The position numbers and the translations under genes are program-made. A model generated the notes under the pieces. It saw only the letters and a program-made list of their open reading frames with translations, was not told the origin of the DNA and did no database searches. Shown in pieces: positions 7,031 through 12,841 of a DNA stretch of 28,876 nt. Position 1 is the stretch's first letter; every line of letters begins with the position of its first letter. Source of the DNA: a virus; the IMG/VR virus record IMGVR_UViG_3300037993_001115, positions 1 to 28,876 of that record. One strand, written 5' to 3'.

Positions 7031-7715
7031 GTTGCACCTCCGTTTCTGAATCACGTGAGTTCACAGACCGGAGGTCTGTGCCACGTAAATTAGTCCGCGC
7101 CGGAGTGCTCGCGACCTCGCGTCTTATTGCGCTCTGTCGGGTGGTGTCGGTTTCCTCGGGCGCGGAAATTAGACCGCGTGATGCCTCCGGCATTTTACGC
7201 TGATACTGCGCCAGCCGGCCGCCCACGCCGCGAACCACTTGCATCAGCCGGCCCGCGCCGCAGAACCGGCTCAGATAAACCTTCACCGACACGCGCCGCA
7301 AAATAATGCCCGACCGCTCCAGCCAGTTCTTGAAATCATCAATCCCGAACGGCGCCTCCTGCACTTTCAAAAAGTCGCCGAGCAAATTCACCAGCCGCTT
7401 GGGAACGCCGTCAACGTCACTTTTAACGGGGCGGTCCGGTGTGCCGCGGCGCAGCCGGGTGATCTGGGTGTAAGTCCAATCTTGCGCCGGCGCCACCGTC
7501 GTGCGCCCCTCCGCAATGGAGCGAGCCAGGTAACGCTTCGCCGCCTCCACCGTCTCCACCGTGGCACAGGTCTCCGACCTGTGGGTTTCTTCTAAGCTCA
7601 TCTCGACGAAGTCCGTATCTGTGCCACAGGGCACCGTCCGCACCGTCGGGATTATCAAGCGGCCCTCGACAATGTCGCGGCACGGATTCTGGACATGTTG
7701 GCGGAGCGTGATCAT
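6861..7715 (-). CDS. phage early protein, about 170-aa core with repeat-derived tail (284-aa frame)
   Basis: The N-terminal part (to about residue 170) looks coding: GIDDFKNWLERSGIILRRVSVKVYLSRFCGAGRL is helical with a possible helix-turn-helix, and no family is recognised. From residue 172 on the frame runs through a family B palindrome and two family A palindromes. The last 65 codons have poor codon choice and overlap a better-supported gene starting at 7030. I think the original stop was lost and the tail is run-through. A further family A remnant is inside the N-terminal half (7561-7627). The ATG at 7715 abuts another family B palindrome. Confidence 0.5.
   Translation of the reverse strand: MITLRQHVQNPCRDIVEGRLIIPTVRTVPCGTDTDFVEMSLEETHRSETCATVETVEAAKRYLARSIAEGRTTVAPAQDWTYTQITRLRRGTPDRPVKSDVDGVPKRLVNLLGDFLKVQEAPFGIDDFKNWLERSGIILRRVSVKVYLSRFCGAGRLMQVVRGVGGRLAQYQRKMPEASRGLISAPEETDTTRQSAIRREVASTPARTNLRGTDLRSVNSRDSETEVQHGAANGRETQTQTRRSMPREENRTQGRLQKQDCYHTHNGPSAQNHRRSVPIPSPGI
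6977..7084. repeat. family A palindromes, two inverted units
   Basis: Unit 1 at 6977-7000 (GTGGCATAGACCTCCTGG, then TCTGTG) and unit 2 at 7062-7084 in reverse orientation (CACAGACCGGAGGTCTGTG then CCAC). The 61-base centre contains the ribosome-binding site and start of the 108-aa gene, so this pair has been split or expanded. Confidence 0.85.
7176..7200. repeat. dispersed palindrome, family B copy 4
   Basis: GCGTGATGCCTCCGGCAT followed by TTTACGC; arms ATGCC/GGCAT with GCGT/ACGC ends. It lies inside the 284-aa frame and encodes the KMPEASRG stretch. Confidence 0.75.
7561..7627. repeat. family A palindrome, degenerate pair
   Basis: A clear unit at 7561-7583 (GTGGCACAGG TCTCCGACC TGTG) and an eroded inverse partner TCTGTGCCAC at 7618-7627. 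In frame within the 284-aa gene. Confidence 0.7.
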
Positions 7716-7740
7716 CGCGTAAAAGGCTCCGCCTCACGCG
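7716..7740. repeat. dispersed palindrome, family B copy 3
   Basis: CGCGTAAAAGGCTCCGCC followed by TCACGCG. It fills the gap directly upstream of the ATG at 7715, leaving no room for another leader there. Confidence 0.8.
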
Positions 7741-7767
7741 ATAGGTCGGAGGTATATTTAAATAGAT

Positions 7768-8292
7768 TCACAAAATCTTTCGCGCCTCCAAAAACCGGAC
7801 GAAGCTCTCCGTCACCACCAGCGGACTGCCCGCCGGTCCCTCGTTCCAACTCGTTCCCGGCACGACGCGCAGCGCACCGTCCACAATCAAATTGATGACG
7901 TGAGTCGAGCTGCAATTCATGATGATCTGCAGCCGCGTGCCCGTGATAAATGGCTTGTTAAAGCCGCGCAGAACCCGCCTTAAAACCTGCTCAAATGTCC
8001 AATCCAACCCTTTGCCGGTGCTGACAAAATGCTCGATGCACTTCGTGAGTATTCGAATCTCGCGCGCCGCCGAACCTCGGCTTGGTATCAATCCTATGTT
8101 CCATGCCCAGGTCAACCCGCCCGTCTCCTCGATGAGCGCGAGCACGTCGTCCTCATTGTGGCCAGGCAACCGGTCCCGCGCGCCGGCCACGGTGGTCATC
8201 GCGCAAAGCGTCAGCTCCCCCGGCAGCACAATCTTGCGTTGCGTAGCAGCCGACGTGAGTCGGCTCTGACATGTTTCAGCCATTGAATTCAT
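7768..8292 (-). CDS. phage early protein of unknown function, 174 aa
   Basis: Starts with an ATGA overlap at 8292; residues 4-16 (AETCQSRLTSAATQR) come from a family E dispersed palindrome, so the native start may be downstream, for example at the conserved-looking LPGELTLCAMTTVAGARDR. The body is mixed alpha/beta with DDVLALIEETGGLTWAWNIG and a C-terminal helix FVRFLEARKIL. No motif identifies a function, and there is no signal peptide. It is an internal member of the leftward operon. Confidence 0.65.
   Translation of the reverse strand: MNSMAETCQSRLTSAATQRKIVLPGELTLCAMTTVAGARDRLPGHNEDDVLALIEETGGLTWAWNIGLIPSRGSAAREIRILTKCIEHFVSTGKGLDWTFEQVLRRVLRGFNKPFITGTRLQIIMNCSSTHVINLIVDGALRVVPGTSWNEGPAGSPLVVTESFVRFLEARKIL
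8243..8270. repeat. dispersed palindrome, family E copy 1
   Basis: GTAGCAGCCGACGTGAGTCG then GCTCTGA: arms AGCCGAC/GTCGGCT with a GTGA loop. It encodes the SRLTSAAT peptide near the N-terminus of the 174-aa protein. A related copy with different arms is at 18470. Confidence 0.75.
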
Positions 8293-8483
8293 GACCATCG
8301 GGCCTTTTGCTTGCCGGCGGCGGCCTTGTTCAACTCGTGGAACCGGCGGTCAATCGCCGCGCAGACTTCTGTCTTTTCAAACGAAGTCAGAGTGTCGTCT
8401 TCGACGGCGTCGGCCCGGTAGGCGTGCAACGTGCCGGCGTCGGTGGCGCGGGAAATATCGAAGAGATAAGCGCGAATAGTCAT
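8289..8483 (-). CDS. small phage protein, 64 aa
   Basis: Reads MTIRAYLFDISRATDAGTLH and is predicted to be a strand followed by two helices, ending in a basic tail (KAAAGKQKARWS). The start is chosen by the ATGA overlap at 8483, just past the family A repeat pair. Its stop overlaps the next start as ATGA. Unrecognised, but the length, coupling and codon use support a gene. Confidence 0.65.
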   Translation of the reverse strand: MTIRAYLFDISRATDAGTLHAYRADAVEDDTLTSFEKTEVCAAIDRRFHELNKAAAGKQKARWS

Positions 8484-8722
8484 GAGCTGTGGCACAGGTC
8501 TCCGACCTGTGTAGTTTGGTTCACAGACCGGAGGTCTGTGCCACGTTGGCGGCAGCGGACAACGGCCAGCACGTCCTCAGTTTCCACAACAATTTCTTCA
8601 GTCGGGCCGACGTAACCTGCGGCCCGGTCTTCGGCCGCCCGCCGTTCGGCGATGGTGAGGCTATAAGCATCCGCATTTTGCCGCGCCTCGTGCTTCCAAG
8701 TGATGGTTTGCGGGGCGTTCAT
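8480..8722 (-). CDS. small phage protein with repeat-encoded C-terminus, 80 aa
   Basis: Residues 1-58 form a helical, charged protein (SLTIAERRAAEDRAAGYVGP). The last 20 residues, starting RGTDLRSVNQTT, are encoded by an inverted pair of family A palindromes, which also supplies the approach to the next gene's start. ATGA overlaps at both ends. The repeat seems to have replaced or extended the original 3' end without breaking coupling. Function unknown. Confidence 0.65.
   Translation of the reverse strand: MNAPQTITWKHEARQNADAYSLTIAERRAAEDRAAGYVGPTEEIVVETEDVLAVVRCRQRGTDLRSVNQTTQVGDLCHSS
8490..8545. repeat. family A palindromes, complete inverted pair
   Basis: Units at 8490-8512 and 8523-8545 in opposite orientation, separated by TAGTTTGGTT. 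Each unit is itself a palindrome (CACAGACCGGAGGTCTGTG in unit 2), and the pair makes a larger inverted repeat: the complete form of the element in this window. Confidence 0.88.
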
Positions 8723-8892
8723 TGCTTGCCTCGACTGGGGTTTTTATCGCCGCGCATGAAGCGTTTAATTTCTGCGCCGTGCAAACAGTGCGAACAGAGA
8801 TCGCGCTCGACCCAACAACAGGTTCCGCTCCGGTCAAAACACGGGGTCGAATTAGTGCAACCACAGCGCCGGCATTTTCGTTCCTTGCTCAT
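8719..8892 (-). CDS. zinc-finger-like small phage protein, 57 aa
   Basis: Reads SKERKCRRCGCTNSTPCF at the start with a later CCWVERDLCSHC: at least six closely spaced cysteines in CxxC pairs, a pattern I recall from small conserved phage proteins (CRxCGC...CxWV..DLCSxC). Zinc binding is inferred from the cysteines; the partner is unknown. The start is fixed by ATGA at 8892; the open frame runs on upstream but that part is unlike coding sequence. The stop overlaps the next start as ATGA. Confidence 0.78.
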   Translation of the reverse strand: MSKERKCRRCGCTNSTPCFDRSGTCCWVERDLCSHCLHGAEIKRFMRGDKNPSRGKQ

Positions 8893-9092
8893 CGCCCGCC
8901 CTCCGGTTTTTGAATCTCGCGTGTGATAAAGAGGACCGGCCGCTGGAGTTCGGCGGCAAAATGTTTGAAGAGCGCGCGGACAGCATCGAGGTCCGCCGTC
9001 GATACAAAATACTTGCACGGGCCGGTAGCATTGGTAACCGCCGACAGTTTCCCGTCGCGCTCCACCCAGGCCGTTGACTCGGTGTGAATCAT
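8889..9092 (-). CDS. small phage protein, 67 aa
   Basis: Reads as two beta-strands (TAWVERDGKLSAVTNATG) followed by a helix (LDAVRALFKHFAAEL) and a last strand (RPVLFITRE). ATGA overlaps at 9092 and 8892. The compact alpha/beta pattern suggests a folded domain, but I do not recognise it. Confidence 0.68.
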   Translation of the reverse strand: MIHTESTAWVERDGKLSAVTNATGPCKYFVSTADLDAVRALFKHFAAELQRPVLFITREIQKPEGGR

Positions 9093-9505
9093 CGCCTGCC
9101 CTCCTTGGTAGGGCGGCGCTGCTGCGCCGCCACCGTTTTACGTTTGGCCTTTTCCCAAAGCCTGTTCACAAAATCGGCAGCTTGAACACCAGTCATGCTG
9201 CGCATCTTTTTGCGTTGGATATCTGTCAGGGTGATGGAGGTTAATGCGCGGAGCGAGTGACCCCGCCGCGCCGGGTTAGAAAGGGGCGCGCAATTTCTTT
9301 GGCGTCCCGGCGATTGCGCGCCTCGGCCACTCGCGGCCGTGACAATAGCCGCCGGAAATTGAAAAGCGCGCGGCGCTGATAAGGTGATAAACGGCGCCGC
9401 GCGCCAGCAGTTTGGGGAACTTCCAACCAGCGGCGCATGAGCAGGAGGGGGCGGCGTTGAAGGGGATGCCGCCACGCCGGGGTTGAAATTTTTTAAAGTG
9501 GTCAT
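9089..9505 (-). CDS. phage early protein, 138 aa, middle part doubtful
   Basis: The start at 9505 is an ATGA overlap with the 81-aa gene. The N-terminus and the C-terminal SITLTDIQRKKMRSMTGVQA with FVNRLWEKAKRK look like coding sequence, but residues about 15-90 are rich in Ser, Ala, Arg and Pro, and another frame (9241-9438) looks at least as protein-like there. A compensating pair of frameshifts, or a small out-of-frame gene, is possible. The last residues TVAAQQRRPTKEG come from a dispersed palindrome. Confidence 0.5.
   Translation of the reverse strand: MTTLKNFNPGVAASPSTPPPPAHAPLVGSSPNCWRAAPFITLSAPRAFQFPAAIVTAASGRGAQSPGRQRNCAPLSNPARRGHSLRALTSITLTDIQRKKMRSMTGVQAADFVNRLWEKAKRKTVAAQQRRPTKEGRR
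9107..9133. repeat. dispersed palindrome GGTAGGGC-type (family C, variant)
   Basis: GGTAGGGCGGCGCTGCTG then CGCCGCCAC: a GGTAGGGC lead followed by a GGCGGCGC/GCGCCGCC stem. Same lead as the copies at 21821 and 26460, with a different stem. Confidence 0.65.
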
Positions 9506-9747
9506 CGGCCAGCCTCCTTGAACCATTCAGGAAATCTGAGCTGGCACTGCAACCGGCGACGCTGGCACTCCACACGAACCTCCACAGCCGCCAATTCATG
9601 AAAACGTGCAGCATCCTGCGCGTCCCCATAGAGTTCTGCGAGTCCACGATACAAAGCAACCCGCCGGGCGTGCTGCAACTGTCCCGCCCACTCCAAACAT
9701 TCATCCAGCACCGTTTGCAAGGCTTCACTCCGTTTAAGCATAAGCAA
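9502..9747 (-). CDS. small helical phage protein, 81 aa
   Basis: Almost entirely helical (KRSEALQTVLDECLEWAGQL, then VALYRGLAELYGDAQDAARF), ending in RFPEWFKEAGR. It starts inside the 3' end of the Ner-like gene (14-base overlap, or 8 if ATG 9741 is used) and ends in an ATGA overlap. Second gene of the early operon. Unrecognised; coiled-coil or four-helix dimer likely. Confidence 0.68.
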   Translation of the reverse strand: MLMLKRSEALQTVLDECLEWAGQLQHARRVALYRGLAELYGDAQDAARFHELAAVEVRVECQRRRLQCQLRFPEWFKEAGR

Positions 9748-9937
9748 TTTCCTCCAGGTGTTTTCGGATCTTCATCGTCTGCTTTCCGGCCCGTTGCCGG
9801 CGCGCTGCGGCATATACCGTTGGCGGCGCGTAGTGAAATGCAAGCGCAAAACTGCGCAGGCTGAAACCACGGTGAATCAGATTTGCCCGGAGCGCCCGAT
9901 AATCTCTGTCATTTATTTTGCTTGCATTCTTTTGCAT
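9734..9937 (-). CDS. Ner-like helix-turn-helix regulator, 67 aa
   Basis: A 67-aa protein with the helix-turn-helix pattern of Mu Ner and Nlp (residues about 12-45: YRALRANLIHRGFSLRSFAL, then FHYAPPTVYAAARRQ). In Mu, Ner represses early transcription by binding between the early and repressor promoters. It is the first gene of the leftward operon and lies just below a promoter whose spacer is a palindrome, so autorepression is the natural inference. The recognition helix is unusual (FHYAPPTVYAAARR rather than GYSPSTVSNAL). Assignment by pattern and place. Confidence 0.75.
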   Translation of the reverse strand: MQKNASKINDRDYRALRANLIHRGFSLRSFALAFHYAPPTVYAAARRQRAGKQTMKIRKHLEEIAYA

Positions 9938-9957
9938 GTCCGTGTATTGTTTGCACG

Positions 9958-9986
9958 AATTTACACAGACTCATGTGAGTCGTCAA
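9958..9986 (-). promoter_or_regulatory. early promoter, sigma70-like
   Basis: On the leftward strand TTGACG (9986-9981) and TAAATT (9963-9958) are separated by exactly 17 bases, 21 bases above the Ner-like ATG. It should drive the whole 9937-186 operon. Confidence 0.65.
9968..9981. promoter_or_regulatory. operator-like palindrome in the early promoter
   Basis: GACTCATGTGAGTC: 6-base arms around a TG centre, lying between -35 and -10 and touching the -35. A repressor dimer bound here would block the promoter. The Ner-like protein or an unseen phage repressor are the candidates. Confidence 0.6.
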
Positions 9987-9998
9987 CAAAAAAGTGCA

Positions 9999-10006
9999 GA
10001 AATCTT
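9999..10006. repeat. target-site duplication, left copy
   Basis: GAAATCTT, exactly repeated at 11719-11726 on the other side of the insertion sequence. Eight bases is the IS1595-family length. Confidence 0.92.
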
Positions 10007-10032
10007 GGCGACTATCCCTTCATGCCCCGTAA
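10007..10032. repeat. left terminal inverted repeat of IS1595-family element
   Basis: Starts GGCGACTATCCC. It matches the right end (11693-11718, reverse strand) at 23 of 26 positions, both ending in GCCCCGTAA. Confidence 0.92.
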
Positions 10033-10074
10033 AAACTGAATTTGAAAATTGATATGTTGGATTCATGGACAAAG

Positions 10075-10941
10075 TTAAATCGAAGTTTCTCCGGCTGCTT
10101 TGGCTGGCATCAAACCCGCCATCAAAGAAGAAAACATCTCGCCGTCGTAGCGGCGGTTGTAACGGAAAGCAAATTCGTCAACGTAGTTCTGCAAATACTT
10201 CCGGCTGACAGAGTGGTGCGTTCCGTCAATGGAACGCTTCAACTGCGCCCAAAAACCTTCGATGGTGTTCGTGTGAGCGCGGCCAACGACATATTCCCCC
10301 GCGCTGTGATTTACGCGGACGTGCTTGAATCCAAACTTGGAAGTGAAGTTGTAAATCGGCGATTCGTCGCTGACGATTTGCGCGGTCGTCTCGACATTTT
10401 TGCGGATATGCCCGATGGCATTTCCTGCCGTCGCGTTGGTGACGACGGTTGCGCGAACTTCCCCGCGCCGCTCGACAACGCCGATCACCGGCGTCTTGCC
10501 AACCGCGCCGCGACCCATGCCGCTGCGTTTTCCCCCAATGTAGGTTTCATCGGCTTCAACAATCCCCGCGAGCGGGTTGCCTTTTCCGGCCATGAGTTCG
10601 CGAATCTTGTGGCCCATCCGATGCGCGGTCTTGTAGCTGACGCCAAGCTGCCGCTCCAATTCTTTCGCGGCCACTCCGTTTTTAGATTTTGCGAACAGAA
10701 AAATTGCGAAGAACCACGATTTCAAACTCGTTTCGGATTTTTCAAAAATCGTTCCCGAGCAGGGGTAAATCTGCGCACCGCACCAAGCGCATTGATAGGC
10801 CCGGCGCTTGGCGCGGCGGTGGAAGCAATCAGATTTTCCGCACTCGCATTTGTGGCCCGCAAAGCGAGCGCGAAAAATGAAGTCCAGACAGGCGGCATCG
10901 TCTGGAAATTCCCCGTCAAAGTCCTTGAAGTTATAGGCCAT
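10075..10941 (-). CDS. IS1595-family transposase (ISXO2-like)
   Basis: A 288-aa protein. An N-terminal zinc ribbon has C32, C34, C51 and C54, followed by a helix-turn-helix region (SKNGVAAKELERQLGVSYKT, about 86-105). The catalytic core has D131 (VEADETYIGGKR), D192 (VSDESPIY) and the HTNTIEGFWAQLKR block (N225/E228) typical of the family, then HHSVSRKYLQNYVDEFAFRYN. It catalyses cut-and-paste or copy transposition of this element. Its ATG lies inside the end of the 56-aa gene (11-base overlap), so expression should depend on translation of that gene. Full length, with no sign of decay. Confidence 0.95.
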   Translation of the reverse strand: MAYNFKDFDGEFPDDAACLDFIFRARFAGHKCECGKSDCFHRRAKRRAYQCAWCGAQIYPCSGTIFEKSETSLKSWFFAIFLFAKSKNGVAAKELERQLGVSYKTAHRMGHKIRELMAGKGNPLAGIVEADETYIGGKRSGMGRGAVGKTPVIGVVERRGEVRATVVTNATAGNAIGHIRKNVETTAQIVSDESPIYNFTSKFGFKHVRVNHSAGEYVVGRAHTNTIEGFWAQLKRSIDGTHHSVSRKYLQNYVDEFAFRYNRRYDGEMFSSLMAGLMPAKAAGETSI

Positions 10942-11101
10942 TTTGTTTCGCTTTCTCGGCGCGGTATTTTGCCCACCGAGCAGCGAGCGCGGCTTTTGCG
11001 CTGTCGCTCGTAAAGCTGGTGGCGCGGGATTTTGCTGCGCCCGTTCCGGCTTTGCCGCCGAGTTTTCCGAGCGCGACCGCCGCTGGATTTTTGGTGCTCA
11101 T
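10931..11101 (-). CDS. small basic protein encoded upstream of the IS transposase, 56 aa
   Basis: Reads STKNPAAVALGKLGGKAGTG, then AAKSRATSFTSDSAKAALAA and RWAKYRAEKAKQNGL. The 'GGKAG..A...AA.ARW' arrangement is common in small bacterial proteins of unknown role, often next to mobile genes; I recall it by pattern only. Strongly basic and Ala-rich, so DNA contact is plausible. It overlaps the transposase start by 11 bases and follows the 150-aa gene by one base, inside the element's ends, so it moves with the element. It might be a regulator of, or helper for, the transposase. Confidence 0.7.
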   Translation of the reverse strand: MSTKNPAAVALGKLGGKAGTGAAKSRATSFTSDSAKAALAARWAKYRAEKAKQNGL

Positions 11102-11102
11102 G

Positions 11103-11555
11103 TTAGTTTACCTCATCGCCAAACTGGTTGAGAGTCGCGCCGTCCGCGCCGATGCTCCAGCTTTTGGGCAGGCTCTTTGTTGAGCCGTGCTGCTCTTGTC
11201 CCTCGACTTCGCGGCAGGCAGCAGAGGCTTTGCCGTCCGCATGGTCGTCGAGGACTTGGAGCACGAGAGCGCGGTCAATGGCAGTCCGCTGGCCGGTATG
11301 CTCCCACACTAGGACGCAGTCACCGTGCGGCAGGTCGTCAACCGCCACCCACTCGCCGCTGGCGTCTTTTTTGTGCGTGCCGCTCGACCGGCCAGGATGC
11401 CAGTCCAACTCCGTCAGTTTAACGCCGTCGCAAAGCACATAGACTTTTTGGTATTGCTCCTTGTTGCCGCCGCCCGCGCCAAACAGGAGGTCATGGAGTT
11501 CCGCCGCCGTGACGTTGCCTCTGGTTATTACCGCTTTTAGATTTTTGTTGTTCAT
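11103..11555 (-). CDS. IS passenger protein of unknown function, 150 aa
   Basis: First gene of the element's operon. It starts with a basic strand (NNKNLKAVITRGNVTAAELH), then YQKVYVLCDGVKLTELDWHP with several alternating strands, then DDLPHGDCVLVWEHTGQRTA, and a polar C-terminal third with DDHADGKASAACREVEGQEQ. It looks like a small beta-barrel-like domain with an acidic tail. No transposase, toxin, methylase or resistance motif is visible. Not a standard IS1595 gene in my knowledge, so it counts as a passenger. A weak A-rich leader precedes the ATG. Confidence 0.65.
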   Translation of the reverse strand: MNNKNLKAVITRGNVTAAELHDLLFGAGGGNKEQYQKVYVLCDGVKLTELDWHPGRSSGTHKKDASGEWVAVDDLPHGDCVLVWEHTGQRTAIDRALVLQVLDDHADGKASAACREVEGQEQHGSTKSLPKSWSIGADGATLNQFGDEVN

Positions 11556-11603
11556 TTTATTTTTTTGCTGGCTCGGGTTACTGGCCCTCGCTCAACTACT
11601 CAC

Positions 11604-11632
11604 ACTATATGGCTATCGCTTGCCGTAGTCAA
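11604..11632 (-). promoter_or_regulatory. promoter of the insertion sequence, sigma70-like
   Basis: On the leftward strand TTGACT (11632-11627), 17-base spacer, TATAGT (11609-11604), 49 bases before the 150-aa gene. This is the best promoter match in the window. The flanking 11556-11692 stretch is AT-rich and contains no further gene. Confidence 0.75.
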
Positions 11633-11692
11633 TAATTATTTTCAACTATTTTTGACCCATAAATAACCCAATAAAATCAATGCTTCTGACGC

Positions 11693-11718
11693 TTACGGGG
11701 CGTCAGGGGATAGTCGCC
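11693..11718. repeat. right terminal inverted repeat of IS1595-family element
   Basis: Reverse-strand GGCGACTATCCC matches the left end, 23 of 26 identical. A subterminal palindrome (CTGACG, 9-base loop, CGTCAG, 11686-11706) overlaps it and is not present at the left end. Confidence 0.92.
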
Positions 11719-11726
11719 GAAATCTT
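11719..11726. repeat. target-site duplication, right copy
   Basis: GAAATCTT, identical to 9999-10006. Confidence 0.92.
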
Positions 11727-11947
11727 TGAGCAGCGAAAATGAGCAAATAAGGTTCAAAGAACGCCTCCTTTTTAGACGCAATCGCCTCAATCTGACACAG
11801 CCCGCGCCGGCGCCATCCGGCCAGATGCCCGCCGACGTGGCCGCGCAAATCCGCGCCAATGCCGAACGCCAATGGCCCGGCGATTACACAATGCAAGAGA
11901 GTGAGATCAGGTGGCAGACCGAAGCCTGGCACAAACTCCATCCGTGA
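11726..11947 (+). CDS. small phage protein, 73 aa, 5' end touched by the IS
   Basis: A basic N-terminus (RFKERLLFRRNRLNL), a Pro/Ala linker, then PADVAAQIRANAERQWPGDY and a helix ESEIRWQTEAWHKLH. The C-terminal 'A..RWP.DY.M...E...Q..A...LH' pattern is familiar from small phage and bacterial proteins of unknown role. The only good starts are TTG 11726, which lies in the target duplication, or in the pre-insertion order GTG 9994, now separated by the element. The insertion may therefore have removed its start or promoter. A terminator follows 54 bases after its stop. Confidence 0.5.
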   Translation: MSSENEQIRFKERLLFRRNRLNLTQPAPAPSGQMPADVAAQIRANAERQWPGDYTMQESEIRWQTEAWHKLHP

Positions 11948-12000
11948 TCCCGTCACTTGTCACTTGACACCCGTCACTCTTTAGAGACTAAGTAGCCGTC

Positions 12001-12036
12001 ACGGGCGGCACTGCGGCGGAGCGGGCCGCCCGTTTT
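12001..12036 (+). terminator. factor-independent terminator
   Basis: ACGGGCGGC, 15-base loop, GCCGCCCGT running into TTTT. It ends rightward transcription of the 73-aa gene and isolates the late block. The gap 11948-12149 otherwise contains a family A pair and no gene. Confidence 0.65.
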
Positions 12037-12038
12037 AC

Positions 12039-12093
12039 GTGGCACAGGCCTCCTGACCTGTGTGCTGGTTCACAGACCGGAGGTCTATGCCAC
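12039..12093. repeat. family A palindromes, complete inverted pair
   Basis: Units at 12039-12062 and 12071-12093 separated by TGCTGGTT. Intergenic, directly after the terminator. Unit 2 has CTATG in place of CTGTG. Confidence 0.85.
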
Positions 12094-12149
12094 ACCCCCA
12101 ATCCCAATCCCCACTGCGGTCAATGCGGCCCTGTTAAGATTGCCCGCAA

Positions 12150-12311
12150 ATGATTCGGGCAGAATTCAAACAACTTGAAGGCCGGCGGACGGCTCGTTCC
12201 TCCGCGGTCCTGCCCGACCGTCTCCGGCCGGTCGCCGGTCCTTCCTCCATCGGAGCCGCGTCGGAGCTTCACCGCGAAGACGGGGCGTTCCCAAACCAAA
12301 CAAAATTATGA
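12150..12311 (+). CDS. possible small gene before the lipoprotein, 53 aa
   Basis: ATG 12150 opens a 53-codon frame whose TGA overlaps the lipoprotein ATG as ATGA, the junction used throughout this phage. The product starts IRAEFKQLEGRRTARSSAVL and is Arg/Ser/Pro-rich without a recognisable fold, and there is no ribosome-binding site. The coupling favours it, the composition does not. If it is not a gene, 12094-12307 is a leader containing nothing I can name. Confidence 0.3.
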   Translation: MIRAEFKQLEGRRTARSSAVLPDRLRPVAGPSSIGAASELHREDGAFPNQTKL

Positions 12312-12841
12312 AATCAAAAATTCTCGTCTCCATCCTCGCCGCAGCGGCCCTCGTGTTCGCCGGGTGCGGGACACCCAACACCAGCAAGGTGCCGCACGCC
12401 TACCAGGCGGCAGGCAAAGTCATTGCCTTCGGCGTCGTCCAGGACCCGGTCACCGGCCAATACTCGCTCGGCTACCGCTCCGGTTTTCTCGGAGGGTCTG
12501 TCGTCCCGATCTTTGTCGCGACCGCAACGAACGGCGAAATAACCGTCATCATGCCGGACACCGTGATGAGTTACGAAGTCGGCGGCAAAGGCGGCTTCTT
12601 TGGCAGCGCGGCGAGCACCGTAACCTTTGCGACCGGCGCGGGCGCGGTCCAGACGCTGCTCGGCGGAATGCACATCCCAATTAACGCGCCCTACTGGACA
12701 AACTCCGCTGTCGGCATAGCCGTCAATCTCCCGCTGGCCGGCGTGCTCACGCCGACGGTCGGGACCACGATCACCACGACGGGAACGAACGGCACAACCA
12801 CCACCACCGGCACGACCGTGCCGATTGTCATCAAGCCCTGA
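12308..12841 (+). CDS. lipoprotein, 177 aa, first clear gene of the late block
   Basis: A short basic N-region and hydrophobic core end in the lipobox LVFAGCG (Cys at about residue 20), so the protein should be exported by Sec, lipidated and anchored in a membrane. The mature part is Gly/Thr-rich with YSLGYRSGFLGGSVVPIFVA and a Thr-rich tail (TTTGTNGTTTTTGTTVPIV). It is not related to any endolysin or spanin I know, but the place just before a lipase and a holin-like gene suggests a lysis or superinfection-exclusion role. Late genes of Mu-type phages rarely start with such a protein. Confidence 0.8.
   Translation: MKSKILVSILAAAALVFAGCGTPNTSKVPHAYQAAGKVIAFGVVQDPVTGQYSLGYRSGFLGGSVVPIFVATATNGEITVIMPDTVMSYEVGGKGGFFGSAASTVTFATGAGAVQTLLGGMHIPINAPYWTNSAVGIAVNLPLAGVLTPTVGTTITTTGTNGTTTTTGTTVPIVIKP

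Larger units (their letters stand above)
10007..11718. mobile_element. IS1595-family insertion sequence with two passenger genes, 1712 bp
   Basis: Bounded by 26-base inverted repeats beginning GGCGACTATCCC and by a perfect 8-base target duplication GAAATCTT. All three genes run leftward from one promoter near the right end: a 150-aa protein, a 56-aa protein and the transposase. Removing the element and one duplication copy rejoins ...GTGCAGAAATCTTTGAGC..., placing the insertion 12 bases upstream of the early-promoter -35 and at the 5' end of the rightward 73-aa gene. Intact ends, intact frame and perfect duplication suggest a recent insertion. Confidence 0.93.

Noticed and set aside
10042-11013. 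323-codon rightward open frame in the insertion sequence
   Set aside because: Antisense to the IS1595 transposase, which has an intact zinc ribbon and catalytic motifs.
12094-12150. Late promoter with TAAGAT as -10
   Set aside because: No acceptable -35 at the right distance; a Mu-type activator-dependent promoter cannot be confirmed by eye.
12175-12684. 169-codon frame overlapping the lipoprotein gene
   Set aside because: Arg-rich shadow frame; the lipoprotein frame has a lipobox and good codon use.
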